From the NCBI GenBank assembly GCA_036504535.1, contig DASXUY010000036.1, forward strand, positions 62,001 through 126,000: 64,000 nucleotides of DNA. The letters run 5' to 3'. This document shows, piece by piece, positions 54,169 to 63,397 of this stretch. The DNA is from JARLGU01 sp036504535 (lineage in GTDB: Bacteria > Armatimonadota > Armatimonadia > Armatimonadales > Capsulimonadaceae). The position numbers and the translations under genes are program-made. The notes beneath the pieces are model-generated. The model saw only the letters and a list, made by a program, of their open reading frames with translations. It was not told where the DNA came from and made no database searches. Numbering within the stretch: position 1 is the stretch's first letter; every line of letters begins with the position of its first letter.

Positions 54169-55278
54169 GAGCCTCGATATATCCATCAACTAGACGCCTG
54201 GCCACATTTCAGGTGGGATATTGCAGCCCTTGCAGATCAGCTTGCGTCTGTTCGCAATCGTCAAGGGTTCTTTCTCGGCAGGATACATTCGCTTGGATTT
54301 AACTCGCGCGAACTGATTTCTCTCGATGCAATGACAGACGAGGTGCAGAAGTCAAGTGAGATCGAGGGCGACTTGCTAGATCGAGATAAAGTACGCTCAT
54401 CGATCGCTCGTCGCTTAGGGCTAGACTCTATTGCCCTTGCGCCAGTTGATTGCCACGTAGACGGCGTGGTCGAGATGTTGCTGGACGCAACACAAAACTA
54501 TAGTCAGCCGCTTACCAAAGGGCGACTGTTTGGTTGGCACGCCGCACTATTTCCGAGCGGTTACAGCGGTCTGCATAAAATAACTGTTGCCGATTGGCGT
54601 AATGATAGTGATGGACCAATGCAAGTCGTGTCAGGAAGAATCGGTCACGAGAGAGTTCACTATGAAGCTCCATCTGCTTCGAGGCTAGAAGCTGAGATGA
54701 GTACGTTTCTGGAATGGTTTGAAACGCCTGACCATTACGATCCAGTTATAAAGGCCGCAATAGCACACCTCTGGTTTGTGAGCATCCATCCATTTGCCGA
54801 TGGCAATGGCCGCATTGGTCGAGCAATTGCAGACATGGCATTGGCTCGCTCCGAACACTCGCCTCAACGATTCTACAGCATGTCCGCTCAGATTCAGAAG
54901 GAGCGGGCGGCATACTATGAAATATTGGAGAATACACAAAAGCGTGACCTGGATGCAACGGAATGGATACGTTGGTTTCTTGCTTGTCTTGGCCGAGCAA
55001 TTGAAGGAGCGGAAGGCGTTCTGAACGCCATTTCCGTCAAGGCTGACTATTGGGACTCACTAGCTAACATCCAAATAAATGAGCGCCAGCGAGAGATGAT
55101 TAACCGCCTCCTCGACGGATTTGAGGGCAAGGTGACTGCGAGGAAATGGGGATTGATCACAAAAACGTCTATGCCCACGGCGCTTCGGGACATCAACGAC
55201 CTCATTGACAAGAGTGTTCTTGTACCAAACCTAGGTGGCGGGCGAAGCGCTAGTTACAGGCTCTCACCCAGACCGTAA
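54166..55278 (+). CDS. Fic family AMP-transferase with N-terminal DUF4172 and C-terminal winged helix
   Basis: A 370-residue protein. The N-terminal DUF4172-like region (YIHQLDAWPHFRWD, about 4-80) contains the inhibitory motif SSEIEG (63-68), whose E67 should block ATP gamma-phosphate binding (class II Fic). The Fic core motif HPFADGNGRIGR is at 208-219 with catalytic H208. Residues about 305-366 look like a winged helix-turn-helix ending in a GGGRSASYRL wing. It transfers AMP to hydroxyl side chains of unknown targets. The gene and its upstream region are AT-richer than neighbours, suggesting transfer. The tail could bind the tandem repeats over its own promoter. Confidence 0.92.
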   Translation: MEPRYIHQLDAWPHFRWDIAALADQLASVRNRQGFFLGRIHSLGFNSRELISLDAMTDEVQKSSEIEGDLLDRDKVRSSIARRLGLDSIALAPVDCHVDGVVEMLLDATQNYSQPLTKGRLFGWHAALFPSGYSGLHKITVADWRNDSDGPMQVVSGRIGHERVHYEAPSASRLEAEMSTFLEWFETPDHYDPVIKAAIAHLWFVSIHPFADGNGRIGRAIADMALARSEHSPQRFYSMSAQIQKERAAYYEILENTQKRDLDATEWIRWFLACLGRAIEGAEGVLNAISVKADYWDSLANIQINERQREMINRLLDGFEGKVTARKWGLITKTSMPTALRDINDLIDKSVLVPNLGGGRSASYRLSPRP

Positions 55279-55337
55279 ACTAGCGCCTCATGGTGGAGGA
55301 GCGCTACCCATCTACTAATCGCTGACCTTGCCCCGTG

Positions 55338-58300
55338 TCATGGGGTTATCCCGGGATCGACCGCTGGGAAGGCCGCAGGCGGTGGCGCGCCCGGCATGGC
55401 GAGTGGCGACGCCGAGTGGGCCTGCCCTGACTTCCGGTCCTGGGCAGAGATTGAGCCAATCGTTTGCAGCGAGGTTGCGCCTGCGCTCGCTCGTAGCCCC
55501 CGCAGCCCCAATGCTGCTGGAAGCGGCGTCCCATACATCGGCGGATCGGCGGCGAGGTCAACCCAAACCGGACCGCTCGCGAGAAAGACCCGCGTTAAAA
55601 CGCGATCAAAGCGGCCCGATGGCAACCACCCCCCGGATGGTTCTCTGCCAAGCAGCATCATCTGCTCGCTCTTGATATTCAACGCCGCCAGCAGGCTGCC
55701 CATCATCGCCGCGAGGTCCTTGCCGTCACCAGCCAGGTCGCGTACCACGCGCTTGGCGGGCACGGGTGTAAATCCAGACATCGCGAAGGGAGTGTCGCTC
55801 CTGCTCAGCTTGCGTGCGTAGTCGACAATGGCTTTCACCTTTGCTTCGTCGTCATCCAGGTCGGCAACAATGTCCATCGCCGTTGATTTCACGGTGTCAT
55901 CAGCGGCCATTCTCGGAGCCATCAAGTTTGACAGCCAGCGCGCGACGGTCGCCCAATCCCGAACCGTGCTCACGTCGACTCGAACAGGCTCGCTGGCATC
56001 CGTGGGGGCAGATCGACCAGATAGATCCGCTCTCCACTCAGTCACCTTCCACTTCCCCAGCGTCCGCGTCGTACCGGACGGCGCACCGTGAAGCCGAACG
56101 CGGTATGTAGTCGCTGGCGACGTAAACAGGACAAACCTCGACAGCTTGGTCAACTCACCGGGATGGTCGAATGTGAAATCCGCCCAAAACTGTCCCTTCA
56201 TCCCCGCCGGATTGAAATCGCTCTCACGATACTTTACATCAAGCGTGTCGCCAGGCAGCAGCGCTCGAATGGGTCTCGAAAGTCCGGTCGCCTGATGCGT
56301 GATGTCCTCAATGTCCCCAGCAGCACGGTAGATTCGGATGTTCTCCACGGTCACCATCGACGTCCCGGTGAGAGGTGTCAGCTGCAGCGTCGCGTATTTA
56401 GCTGCGCCAGCAGGAGTGATGATGCGCACGACCCTATGGCGACGCGCCATCATCGCGCCATCGGCAAAATAGATGCGCTTCTGCTCGTCAAGGAGCGTAA
56501 TGGCTGGAGCGCCCGTGTAAACGACAGGCGGCGCGACAGGCGGCGGCGGTGCGGTCGTTGTTGTGGGCGTCGCGGTTGGCAACGGTGCTGGCGGCGGAGC
56601 GGGCGGCATCACCGCGTCGATGGATATCGGCGCGACGAGGTCCATGGGCGACGAGGCACCGACGTATTTCTGAATCTTAACGCGCAGGTCTGATAAAGAG
56701 GGGTCGATAGCGAGCGCGGTTGTATACGCCGCAGCAGCCAGCTGCGCCATTCCTGCGGCGGACCGGTAGTCGCCAAGCCGCGTCCATACCTGCGCGCTGA
56801 ACGGCTTCAATGCGGTCAGTTTTTGAGTCAACGTGGCGGCGTCACGGTTGCGGCCCATGCTGGCATAAACGTCTGCCAGCATGACCATCGTATCACAGTC
56901 CACCGGATTCAACGCAAGAGCGCGTTCATAGCAGCCTGCGGCCCTGCTCTTCTGGCCCGATTGCATTGCGTCCGCACCGGCGACGAGAAGGAGATCGGGA
57001 TCGTACGGCATCCGTTCCAGTCCACGCGCGAGAACGCTGGCGGGACCGACCTGCCGCTCGCCCGCTGCAGCGAGCGACTGTGCCGCCCACGCCAGCCCCG
57101 ACGCGCTTGAGTTTGCGGGCAACTGCGCTTTGATGGCAGCAGCCGCTTCCGGCTTCATATTCTCCGTGGAGTACTCAAGAGCGAGAGCGCCAAGCACCGA
57201 CGGGCTCGTAGGGCTTATTGCAAGCAGCGCCTTGAGCCGTGCTATGCGATCCTTGGGCTTGAGATTCGAGGAGGCCTGCCGATAGCGAGCTAGCTGCGCG
57301 TCAATGAGCTTGGGATTGACGCGTGCGGCAGCATCAGTCGCAGCACCTGCCTCGCTGGCTCTGCCCGCTGCCGAGTAGGCCCGCGAAAGGCGAGCTTGCA
57401 GAATGCCCGATCCAGGCACGAGAAGCAGAGCTTTGGTCAACTGAGTGATCGCCGTACCCGAGTCCCCATTACGAAGCGCCGCATCAGCTGCCAGCAACAG
57501 TGTCTGCGGTGTCGGGATTAGGTCTCGCATCGCAGCAGCTACTGTAGACTCTGCCCTCTTGGCAGTTGGCGATGACGTGATGTGAACTCCATTCGCCTGG
57601 CCAGGTTGCACCGTATTGATAAGCACGCTACCAGCCTGATCGGTCAATCGCATGCGAAAGGACGCGCCCGAAAACACGGAATCGGTACGTATTAGCTTGA
57701 CCAAAACCGTGTTCCAGCCGCTGGTCAGGTTAACGGGGATTGTGTAACCGGCGAGAATTGTGGTGCTCGGTAGTCGATAGACAGATTCGGAAAATACCAG
57801 GTGACCATTGACGTACACCTTGGACGCGCCATGCGGGTCGAACGTCATCGACACTTTGACATCCGCTGGCAACGCAAAGGCTGTCGAAGCGTAGTAGACA
57901 TCGTCGCCGGTCCCCTCTAGCTGCGTGGCGAGTTGGACATTGCCTTCGGGATCGATCACTGTGGCGGGGCGCCATTTGAGCGGCAGCGCGGTACGTCCCG
58001 TATACGCTCCCTTGAGCTGGACGGTTTGTTCTGGAGGGTACACACGATCAAAGCCAGTGCCCGCAGGATTGTCAAACGGCCCGATGACATTCCACAGCGT
58101 TAGGAAAGCCAGCGATGCGCGCGCCTGTCGCGATTCGAGAAGCTTGCCGCGCTCCTCCAGCGACTTCGCTAGAGCAAGCTTGGCTGCGGCCTTTAGCTCA
58201 GGCGACGCCTGAGGGCTGTCCAGCACATGCGATGCGGCCGAGCCCAGGGTATTCCACTGCGCAGTCGATGTAGCGACTTGCTGGAACCGATCCCAGTAGC

Positions 58301-58592
58301 CCAGCGCCTCGGGGCTGCCCGGTGCCCCGGCGTATATTGCGAACGCATGACTGAGTAAGTCGAGTGGCCTATCTTCGGCTTCATCGAGCAGCGCAAGTCC
58401 CAGGAAGGATGACGCATCGTGTGGATCGGCCTTCGCAGCCGCAGTAAACTGTGCACGAGCTATGTCGTTGCGGTCAGCCCAAAGGCTGGCCCACGCATCA
58501 TCCGACGGAGAGGCGAAAGCTGGCAGACAGACCATGATGAGTGCTGAAGCAACGGTCAAGATAAGCGACAAGGAATATCGTGGTCGGGTCAT
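55338..58592 (-). CDS. exported TPR protein with DUF3857 and a degenerate transglutaminase-like domain
   Basis: A 1,084-residue protein; AGGA lies 8 bases before the ATG. The signal peptide is cleaved near AFASPS. The order is TPR repeats, a PA14-like beta segment (about 190-330), more TPR units to about 650, a Pro/Thr linker, a DUF3857-like beta domain (about 690-890) and a transglutaminase-like fold (about 900-1,020). The active-site Cys is replaced (GDGKDLAAMM, G957 where GDCKD is usual) and the His by Arg (RFDRVLTRV, R997), while the Asp survives (VWVDLA, D1012). It is therefore probably a binding rather than catalytic domain. Likely periplasmic. Confidence 0.82.
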   Translation of the reverse strand: MTRPRYSLSLILTVASALIMVCLPAFASPSDDAWASLWADRNDIARAQFTAAAKADPHDASSFLGLALLDEAEDRPLDLLSHAFAIYAGAPGSPEALGYWDRFQQVATSTAQWNTLGSAASHVLDSPQASPELKAAAKLALAKSLEERGKLLESRQARASLAFLTLWNVIGPFDNPAGTGFDRVYPPEQTVQLKGAYTGRTALPLKWRPATVIDPEGNVQLATQLEGTGDDVYYASTAFALPADVKVSMTFDPHGASKVYVNGHLVFSESVYRLPSTTILAGYTIPVNLTSGWNTVLVKLIRTDSVFSGASFRMRLTDQAGSVLINTVQPGQANGVHITSSPTAKRAESTVAAAMRDLIPTPQTLLLAADAALRNGDSGTAITQLTKALLLVPGSGILQARLSRAYSAAGRASEAGAATDAAARVNPKLIDAQLARYRQASSNLKPKDRIARLKALLAISPTSPSVLGALALEYSTENMKPEAAAAIKAQLPANSSASGLAWAAQSLAAAGERQVGPASVLARGLERMPYDPDLLLVAGADAMQSGQKSRAAGCYERALALNPVDCDTMVMLADVYASMGRNRDAATLTQKLTALKPFSAQVWTRLGDYRSAAGMAQLAAAAYTTALAIDPSLSDLRVKIQKYVGASSPMDLVAPISIDAVMPPAPPPAPLPTATPTTTTAPPPPVAPPVVYTGAPAITLLDEQKRIYFADGAMMARRHRVVRIITPAGAAKYATLQLTPLTGTSMVTVENIRIYRAAGDIEDITHQATGLSRPIRALLPGDTLDVKYRESDFNPAGMKGQFWADFTFDHPGELTKLSRFVLFTSPATTYRVRLHGAPSGTTRTLGKWKVTEWRADLSGRSAPTDASEPVRVDVSTVRDWATVARWLSNLMAPRMAADDTVKSTAMDIVADLDDDEAKVKAIVDYARKLSRSDTPFAMSGFTPVPAKRVVRDLAGDGKDLAAMMGSLLAALNIKSEQMMLLGREPSGGWLPSGRFDRVLTRVFLASGPVWVDLAADPPMYGTPLPAALGLRGLRASAGATSLQTIGSISAQDRKSGQAHSASPLAMPGAPPPAAFPAVDPGITP

Positions 58593-58696
58593 GCGGGGTT
58601 CCTGAGGAGGTCATCGGCTCTGTTAGTAACGGTTGCGAACGTGTACAACGTGTTGTTTCCTGTTACGGCCGGGCTACACGACGAATACAGCGGGCA

Positions 58697-59422
58697 CTAA
58701 TAGATGACGGCGTTCATGATAGCCTGAAGCCGCTGGTAATCGTCGCCAAGCAGTTCGAGCAGTTTGCGGCCAGCTTGGACAAGGAAATCATCGTCCTGGC
58801 CATCCCAAGCCGCCCATCCCGCCCGAAGACATGCCGCGACGAGATCCTCTGGGGACGCGTCGCACGGAACACCACCGCCGCCAGCCAGTACGGAGCGCAG
58901 AAATGACAGGTCTCGCGTGAGTGATCGAACCTCTGCGGCTTCGCAGGTGGTTACCTGGCTATGGATGCGGGGTGGCACTGGCGGCAAGTGCCGGCGAACG
59001 CGTCCATCGGCCATTGTGTAGCCGACGAGGAGACCGGAAAACTCCGTGGTGAGCAATTCGAAGATCTGCGGCTGCCTGAGACGGATTTCGTCCTCATCAT
59101 CCATGCCCAATGCCACAGGACGCCGCCCCGGTGCAAGCGACGTCGTTCGAGCGTTGCAGACGAGGGCAAAGGTGACATTTGGGGCAAGTAGCGGGTCGCT
59201 GCTTGCGATTCGCCAGACGAACGGGTCCGATTCCTCGCTGGCGCGTCCGCCAAACTCTTCGTCAGTTGCATCGGGTTCCGGACGGCGGGGCTGGATTTTG
59301 ACGAACGAACCGAACGGCGGCGGGTCGCTCAAACGCGGCTCGGTAGCGCGTGGCTTGTCGAGGCACTGCGCCACAAAGGAAGTGGTCGACACTTCGATGA
59401 TTTCACCGATAGGTTGAGTCAT
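58697..59422 (-). CDS. HAS-barrel-like conserved protein
   Basis: A 241-residue protein beginning IGEIIEVSTTSFVAQCLD, a small beta-barrel start like the HAS-barrel found at the N-terminus of HerA/ATP-synthase-type ATPases. Later blocks include RRPVALGMDDEDEI, RQPQIFELLTTEF, HLPPVPPRIHSQV and FLVQAGRKLLELLGDDYQRL. From memory this pattern resembles a conserved uncharacterised protein of cyanobacteria. No ATPase domain follows. Function unknown; a nucleic-acid or ATPase partner role is only a guess. It lies behind the large TPR gene on the same strand, after a divergent rhomboid gene. Confidence 0.6.
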   Translation of the reverse strand: MTQPIGEIIEVSTTSFVAQCLDKPRATEPRLSDPPPFGSFVKIQPRRPEPDATDEEFGGRASEESDPFVWRIASSDPLLAPNVTFALVCNARTTSLAPGRRPVALGMDDEDEIRLRQPQIFELLTTEFSGLLVGYTMADGRVRRHLPPVPPRIHSQVTTCEAAEVRSLTRDLSFLRSVLAGGGGVPCDASPEDLVAACLRAGWAAWDGQDDDFLVQAGRKLLELLGDDYQRLQAIMNAVIY

Positions 59423-59580
59423 GCGGCGTATTCCGGGCGCGTTGGAAAGCGGATAGGACAGGACCTCTGTCGAGAAACGTCGCGGAAGCCGCGAATGTAC
59501 GGAAAGTATATCCGTTATCGATTACGCCTGTCAACGTAACGAGCGGCCCTTCGTTGGGTATCCTATCGCGGGGAGACGCT

Positions 59581-60390
59581 ATGATACCGCTACGTGACAA
59601 CAATCCGACCCGATCGTTTCCGGCCGTGACAATCGCGCTCATCTTGGTAAATATTGCCGTGTTCTACCTTCAGAACGTTGGCGGTCCTGAGATGAACGCT
59701 GTATTCAACGGCACCTACTCGTTCATACCCTACGAGTTGACCCACAATGTCGACCTCGTAGGCGTCATCACCCAAACCCGCGACGGTGGGCTCACGTTTC
59801 ACGCAGGGCAGCCGTCCGTCGACGACCCGTTGTCACGCGCTGCTATGCCGTTGGGACCATCGCCGCACCCGCTGTTTCTGACCATTTTCACCTCCATGTT
59901 TATGCACGGCAGCCTGATGCACATCATCGGCAACATGCTGTTCTTATGGATATTTGGCAACAATGTCGAGGATGCGCTGGGCAAGGTTCGCTTCCTCCTT
60001 TTCTACCTGGCATGCGGTTTCGCGGCGGCTATAGTCCAGACGGTATCCGGGCCGAACACCTTCATCCCCAACATGGGCGCATCGGGAGCAATCGCTGGAG
60101 TCATGGGCGCATACATCGTCATGTGGCCCGAGGCGCGGGTGCTGACGTTGATATCGCTGGGCTTTTTCTTTCTGCTTCGGGAGGTACGAGCGTTCTGGGT
60201 GCTAGGCATCTGGATCGTGCTCCAATTGCTGACATCACACTTGCAGCAGGGCGGCGAAGCGACAGGCGGTGTCGCCTACTTCGCGCATATCGGCGGCTTC
60301 GCGGCTGGACTGATCGGCATCGTCATGCTGGGAGGACGAGAACTCGGTCGCAAGCAGCGAAGGTTTGCCACGCGGCGGTGGGAAGCGTAG
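59581..60390 (+). CDS. rhomboid family intramembrane serine protease
   Basis: 269 residues from the ATG at 59581, preceded by GGGGAG at 7-bases spacing. Six or seven membrane helices. Catalytic dyad S168 in MGASGAIAG and H236 in AHIGGFAAG; the first-loop HGSLMHIIGNMLFLWIFG block is intact. A 50-residue luminal loop (about 33-95) follows helix 1. It cleaves single-pass membrane proteins within the bilayer; the substrate is unknown. Upstream GGGTATCCTATC is the same 12-mer as before the YprB-type gene and may contain its -10. Confidence 0.93.
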   Translation: MIPLRDNNPTRSFPAVTIALILVNIAVFYLQNVGGPEMNAVFNGTYSFIPYELTHNVDLVGVITQTRDGGLTFHAGQPSVDDPLSRAAMPLGPSPHPLFLTIFTSMFMHGSLMHIIGNMLFLWIFGNNVEDALGKVRFLLFYLACGFAAAIVQTVSGPNTFIPNMGASGAIAGVMGAYIVMWPEARVLTLISLGFFFLLREVRAFWVLGIWIVLQLLTSHLQQGGEATGGVAYFAHIGGFAAGLIGIVMLGGRELGRKQRRFATRRWEA

Positions 60391-60532
60391 GTGCCGCAGC
60401 GAAATTGGACGGTGCCTGATTCTATATGCTGCCTTCATTGCCAGTACAGGCGACTGAATCCCTGACCGTTCGTGCTATCATTACTATGTATTTTCGGGAG
60501 CAGAGCCTCGCGCCCCGCTTGGCAGTTTCCCG

Positions 60533-61765
60533 GTGCAGGAGCGGCATTTCCCCGTGGGCGAATCCAGCTCGACAGTGTATGATGTGATCGTCATCGGCGG
60601 CGGCATCGTGGGTCTCGCGACAGCGCGGGAGATCATGAAGCGGCGTCCAACCGCGCGACTCGCCGTACTCGAAAAAGAGCCCGAAGTCGCCGCGCACCAA
60701 ACGGGCCACAACAGCGGAGTGGTTCACGCTGGCATCTACTACAAACCTGGTTCCCTCAAAGCTCAACTATGTGTCGCTGGCGCACGTCGCATGGCAGCCT
60801 ACGCCCAACTCAACAATGTGCGCTACGAGCAGTGCGGCAAGCTCATTGTAGCGGCCACCGAAGAAGAGCTGCCAGTCCTCGACACGCTCCTGTCGCGCGC
60901 AACCGCGAATGGTGTGCCCGGCGTCAAGCGTATCGACAAGGACAGGCTTTCCGACTTCGAGCCAAACGTCGCCGGTGTCGGTGGGCTGTGGTCACCTTCC
61001 ACAGCCATCATCGACTTCGCGGGAATCGCTAAGGCTTTTGCTGCCGACATCAACAAGGCTGAGGGACAGGTGTTGACGTCGCGCACCGTCCGTGAAATAC
61101 GGCGGGACGGATCCGTTACCGTAATCGTTACCAATCGCGGCGAGTACAAGACCCGGTCGTTGGTCAACTGCGCTGGACTTCATTCGGACCGTATCGCGTT
61201 GATGTGCGGCATCGAGCCTAACGTCCGTATCGTGCCTTTCCGCGGCGAGTACTATCACATCACCCCCGGCCGCGCTCATCTTGTTCGCGGTCTGATTTAC
61301 CCCGTCCCCGACCCCCGATTTCCATTCCTTGGTGTCCACTTCACCAAATCGGTGGATGGATCAATCGAAGCCGGGCCGAACGCTGTCCTCGCGCTTGCCC
61401 GCGAAGGCTACCTGAAATCGGACATTAACCTAGCCGACGCGATAGGCACATTGTGCTGGCCAGGCTTTGTGAAGCTAGCCATGCGATACTGGAAAATGGG
61501 GCTGGACGAGATGCACCGGTCGGCCAGCAAAGCGCGGTTCGCCGCCTCTCTGCAGCGCCTCGTTCCCGAGATCGGTGCCGAAGACCTCGTCAGCGGCGGC
61601 GCAGGAGTAAGAGCGCAAGCCGTCGCCCGCGACGGCAGCATGCTCGATGACTTCCTCGTGGTGCCGAAGGGCCTCGACATCCACGTGCTGAACGTCCCCT
61701 CCCCGGCCGCCACCGCCTCCCTCTCCATCGCCGAACACCTCGTCGACCTGATGCCAAGCGACTGA
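60533..61765 (+). CDS. lhgO: L-2-hydroxyglutarate oxidase
   Basis: A 410-residue FAD-dependent protein of the DAO family. Rossmann motif VIVIGGGIVGLATA (about 18-31), LEKEPEVAAHQTGHNSGVVH, GIYYKPGSLKAQL and FRGEYYHI are LhgO hallmarks. The end SGGAGVRAQAV and NVPSPAATASLSIAEHLV closes the FAD site. It oxidises L-2-hydroxyglutarate to 2-oxoglutarate, passing electrons to oxygen or the membrane quinone pool. The start is uncertain: GTG at 60533 gives the full frame, while GTG at 60554 has AGGAG 12 bases upstream; both leave the FAD domain complete. Confidence 0.9.
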   Translation: MQERHFPVGESSSTVYDVIVIGGGIVGLATAREIMKRRPTARLAVLEKEPEVAAHQTGHNSGVVHAGIYYKPGSLKAQLCVAGARRMAAYAQLNNVRYEQCGKLIVAATEEELPVLDTLLSRATANGVPGVKRIDKDRLSDFEPNVAGVGGLWSPSTAIIDFAGIAKAFAADINKAEGQVLTSRTVREIRRDGSVTVIVTNRGEYKTRSLVNCAGLHSDRIALMCGIEPNVRIVPFRGEYYHITPGRAHLVRGLIYPVPDPRFPFLGVHFTKSVDGSIEAGPNAVLALAREGYLKSDINLADAIGTLCWPGFVKLAMRYWKMGLDEMHRSASKARFAASLQRLVPEIGAEDLVSGGAGVRAQAVARDGSMLDDFLVVPKGLDIHVLNVPSPAATASLSIAEHLVDLMPSD

Positions 61766-61775
61766 GGGCATGGGA

Positions 61776-61805
61776 GATTCAGGAATTCATGAATCGTGAA
61801 TTCAT
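61776..61805. promoter_or_regulatory. overlapping inverted repeats before the GH63-like gene
   Basis: GATTCA/TGAATC (61776-61795) and ATGAAT-cgtga-ATTCAT (61789-61805) overlap, in an AT-rich gap that stands out from its GC-rich surroundings. They lie 60-90 bases before the start codon and may be an operator. Confidence 0.4.
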
Positions 61806-61863
61806 AAATTACCTTTTGGCTGCACCACGAACTTAACCATCGATCACAGGACGGACACCCACA

Positions 61864-63369
61864 ATGCCTCATATGCATTACACGTTTGACACTGACAACG
61901 GCGCGCTTAAGGAGCTGCATGATGCGGCGCTGGCGGGGTTGGCGGCGAATGTGGTGCGGGTGGCTGGGTACGATCGGTCGGTGTTGATCGAAGGCGCTGA
62001 ATATCAGGGGATCTGGCTGGAGTGCGGGCCGCTTGAGGGCGCGTGCTATGGCGTGATCCGGCCAAGCGTCGCCATCGACAACCACCGCATCTTCTTCAAG
62101 CTGCAGCACGACGACGGCTACCTTCCCTGCTTCATCCGGCGGGGTGAGTTTGGAACAGCACAGATCCAGACGGTGGTGCCTATCGCGGCGACGGCGTTCG
62201 AGGTCTATCAGCGTACCGGCGACCGGGAGTTCCTGGAAGAGGCGTACGACGCGTGCATCAAATGGGAGGCGTGGCTGGTCCGGCACCGCGACACGCGTGG
62301 GACGGGGCTGTGCGAGGTGTTCTGCGAATGGGACACCGGACACGACAACAGCCCGCGCCTCAGCGATGTGCCGCACGGCTGCCCCGATGGCGACGCCAGC
62401 AAGTGCCCGGCGACGCGCAACCTGCCGTGGATCGCGCCTGACCTCTCGGCGACACTGTTCGGCGGCAGGATCGCGCTGGCGAACATGGCCGAGGCGTTGG
62501 GGCGCAACTTTGAAGCGGGCAAGTGGCGGCTGGTCTACGCTGAGAAGGTGCGGCGAGGGATACTCGCACACTGCTACAACCCGGAGGACGCGTGCTTCTA
62601 CGACCTTGACGCTACCAACAAGTGGGTCCGTGTCCGTGGGGATGCTTTGACCCGTGTCTTGAGCGAGCACGTTGTCGATCAGCCCCTTTTCGACACCATC
62701 TTCGAGCGCCAGATCGGCAACCCGGCGGCATTCTGGACCGAGTACCCACTGCCGTCCATCGCCGCTGACGACCCCGCCTTCGTGAAGTCCCTGCCGTGGA
62801 ACTCGTGGGGCGGCGCGGCGCAGGGCTTGACGGCGCTTCGGGCGCCTCGATGGCTGCCGCATTACGGCAAGCATGCAGCGATGACGCACATGACGCGGCA
62901 GTGGCTGACGGCGTTGACACGCGATACAGCGTTCTACCAGCAGATGAACCCATTCACCGGCGACTTCATCCATGCCAAAGGCGCGGGCGGGACGTACTCG
63001 CCGACCATGCTCGTGATGATCGAGTACACCGCGCGGCTGTACGGCGTGATGTGGACGCCCACTGGGATCGAGTGGAACGTCCGCGTCCCGGACGGCGCAA
63101 CAGTGGCCCGGCATGAGGTCGCGTCGCCAGCGGGCATGCTGGTCATCGAGAATGCATTGAGCGGCGCAACGCTGACCATTGACGGCCGCGAGATCGGGAT
63201 CGTTGGCGGCCCGTGCAGGATCGTCACCAGTCACGACGGCCAATTGCAGCGGATCGTTGGCACCGAAGGCGTCCCTGTTGAGGTCTCGCTCACGGGTTTC
63301 GGTGCCACAGGCACCGGGACGCTGCCGCTCGCGCCGGACGAGGTCAAGGTGTTGGCGTCGGGTCGCTAG
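61864..63369 (+). CDS. (alpha/alpha)6-barrel glycosidase, GH63/GH37-like
   Basis: A 501-residue protein without a signal peptide. The barrel core shows EVFCEWDTGHDNSPR (residues 151-165, cf. the GMDNSPR block of clan GH-G where the Asp is the acid), LPWIAPDLSATL, FWTEYPLPSIA and WNSWGGAAQGLTALR, followed by a short beta domain (about 405-501). Related enzymes remove glucose or mannosylglycerate-type residues; the exact substrate cannot be read. ATG at 61873 (MHYTFD) is an alternative start. Follows lhgO with an operator-like AT-rich gap and may be transcribed with the hydrolase gene behind it. Confidence 0.78.
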   Translation: MPHMHYTFDTDNGALKELHDAALAGLAANVVRVAGYDRSVLIEGAEYQGIWLECGPLEGACYGVIRPSVAIDNHRIFFKLQHDDGYLPCFIRRGEFGTAQIQTVVPIAATAFEVYQRTGDREFLEEAYDACIKWEAWLVRHRDTRGTGLCEVFCEWDTGHDNSPRLSDVPHGCPDGDASKCPATRNLPWIAPDLSATLFGGRIALANMAEALGRNFEAGKWRLVYAEKVRRGILAHCYNPEDACFYDLDATNKWVRVRGDALTRVLSEHVVDQPLFDTIFERQIGNPAAFWTEYPLPSIAADDPAFVKSLPWNSWGGAAQGLTALRAPRWLPHYGKHAAMTHMTRQWLTALTRDTAFYQQMNPFTGDFIHAKGAGGTYSPTMLVMIEYTARLYGVMWTPTGIEWNVRVPDGATVARHEVASPAGMLVIENALSGATLTIDGREIGIVGGPCRIVTSHDGQLQRIVGTEGVPVEVSLTGFGATGTGTLPLAPDEVKVLASGR

Positions 63370-63397
63370 GCGACGCCACCATACCGAGGGTCACGAA

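Noticed and set aside
61408..63243. 611-codon open frame on the minus strand
   Set aside because: It lies opposite lhgO and the GH63-like gene, both with clear motifs. Its translation is low-complexity and Arg/Pro/Ala-rich, as expected for the antisense of GC-rich coding DNA.
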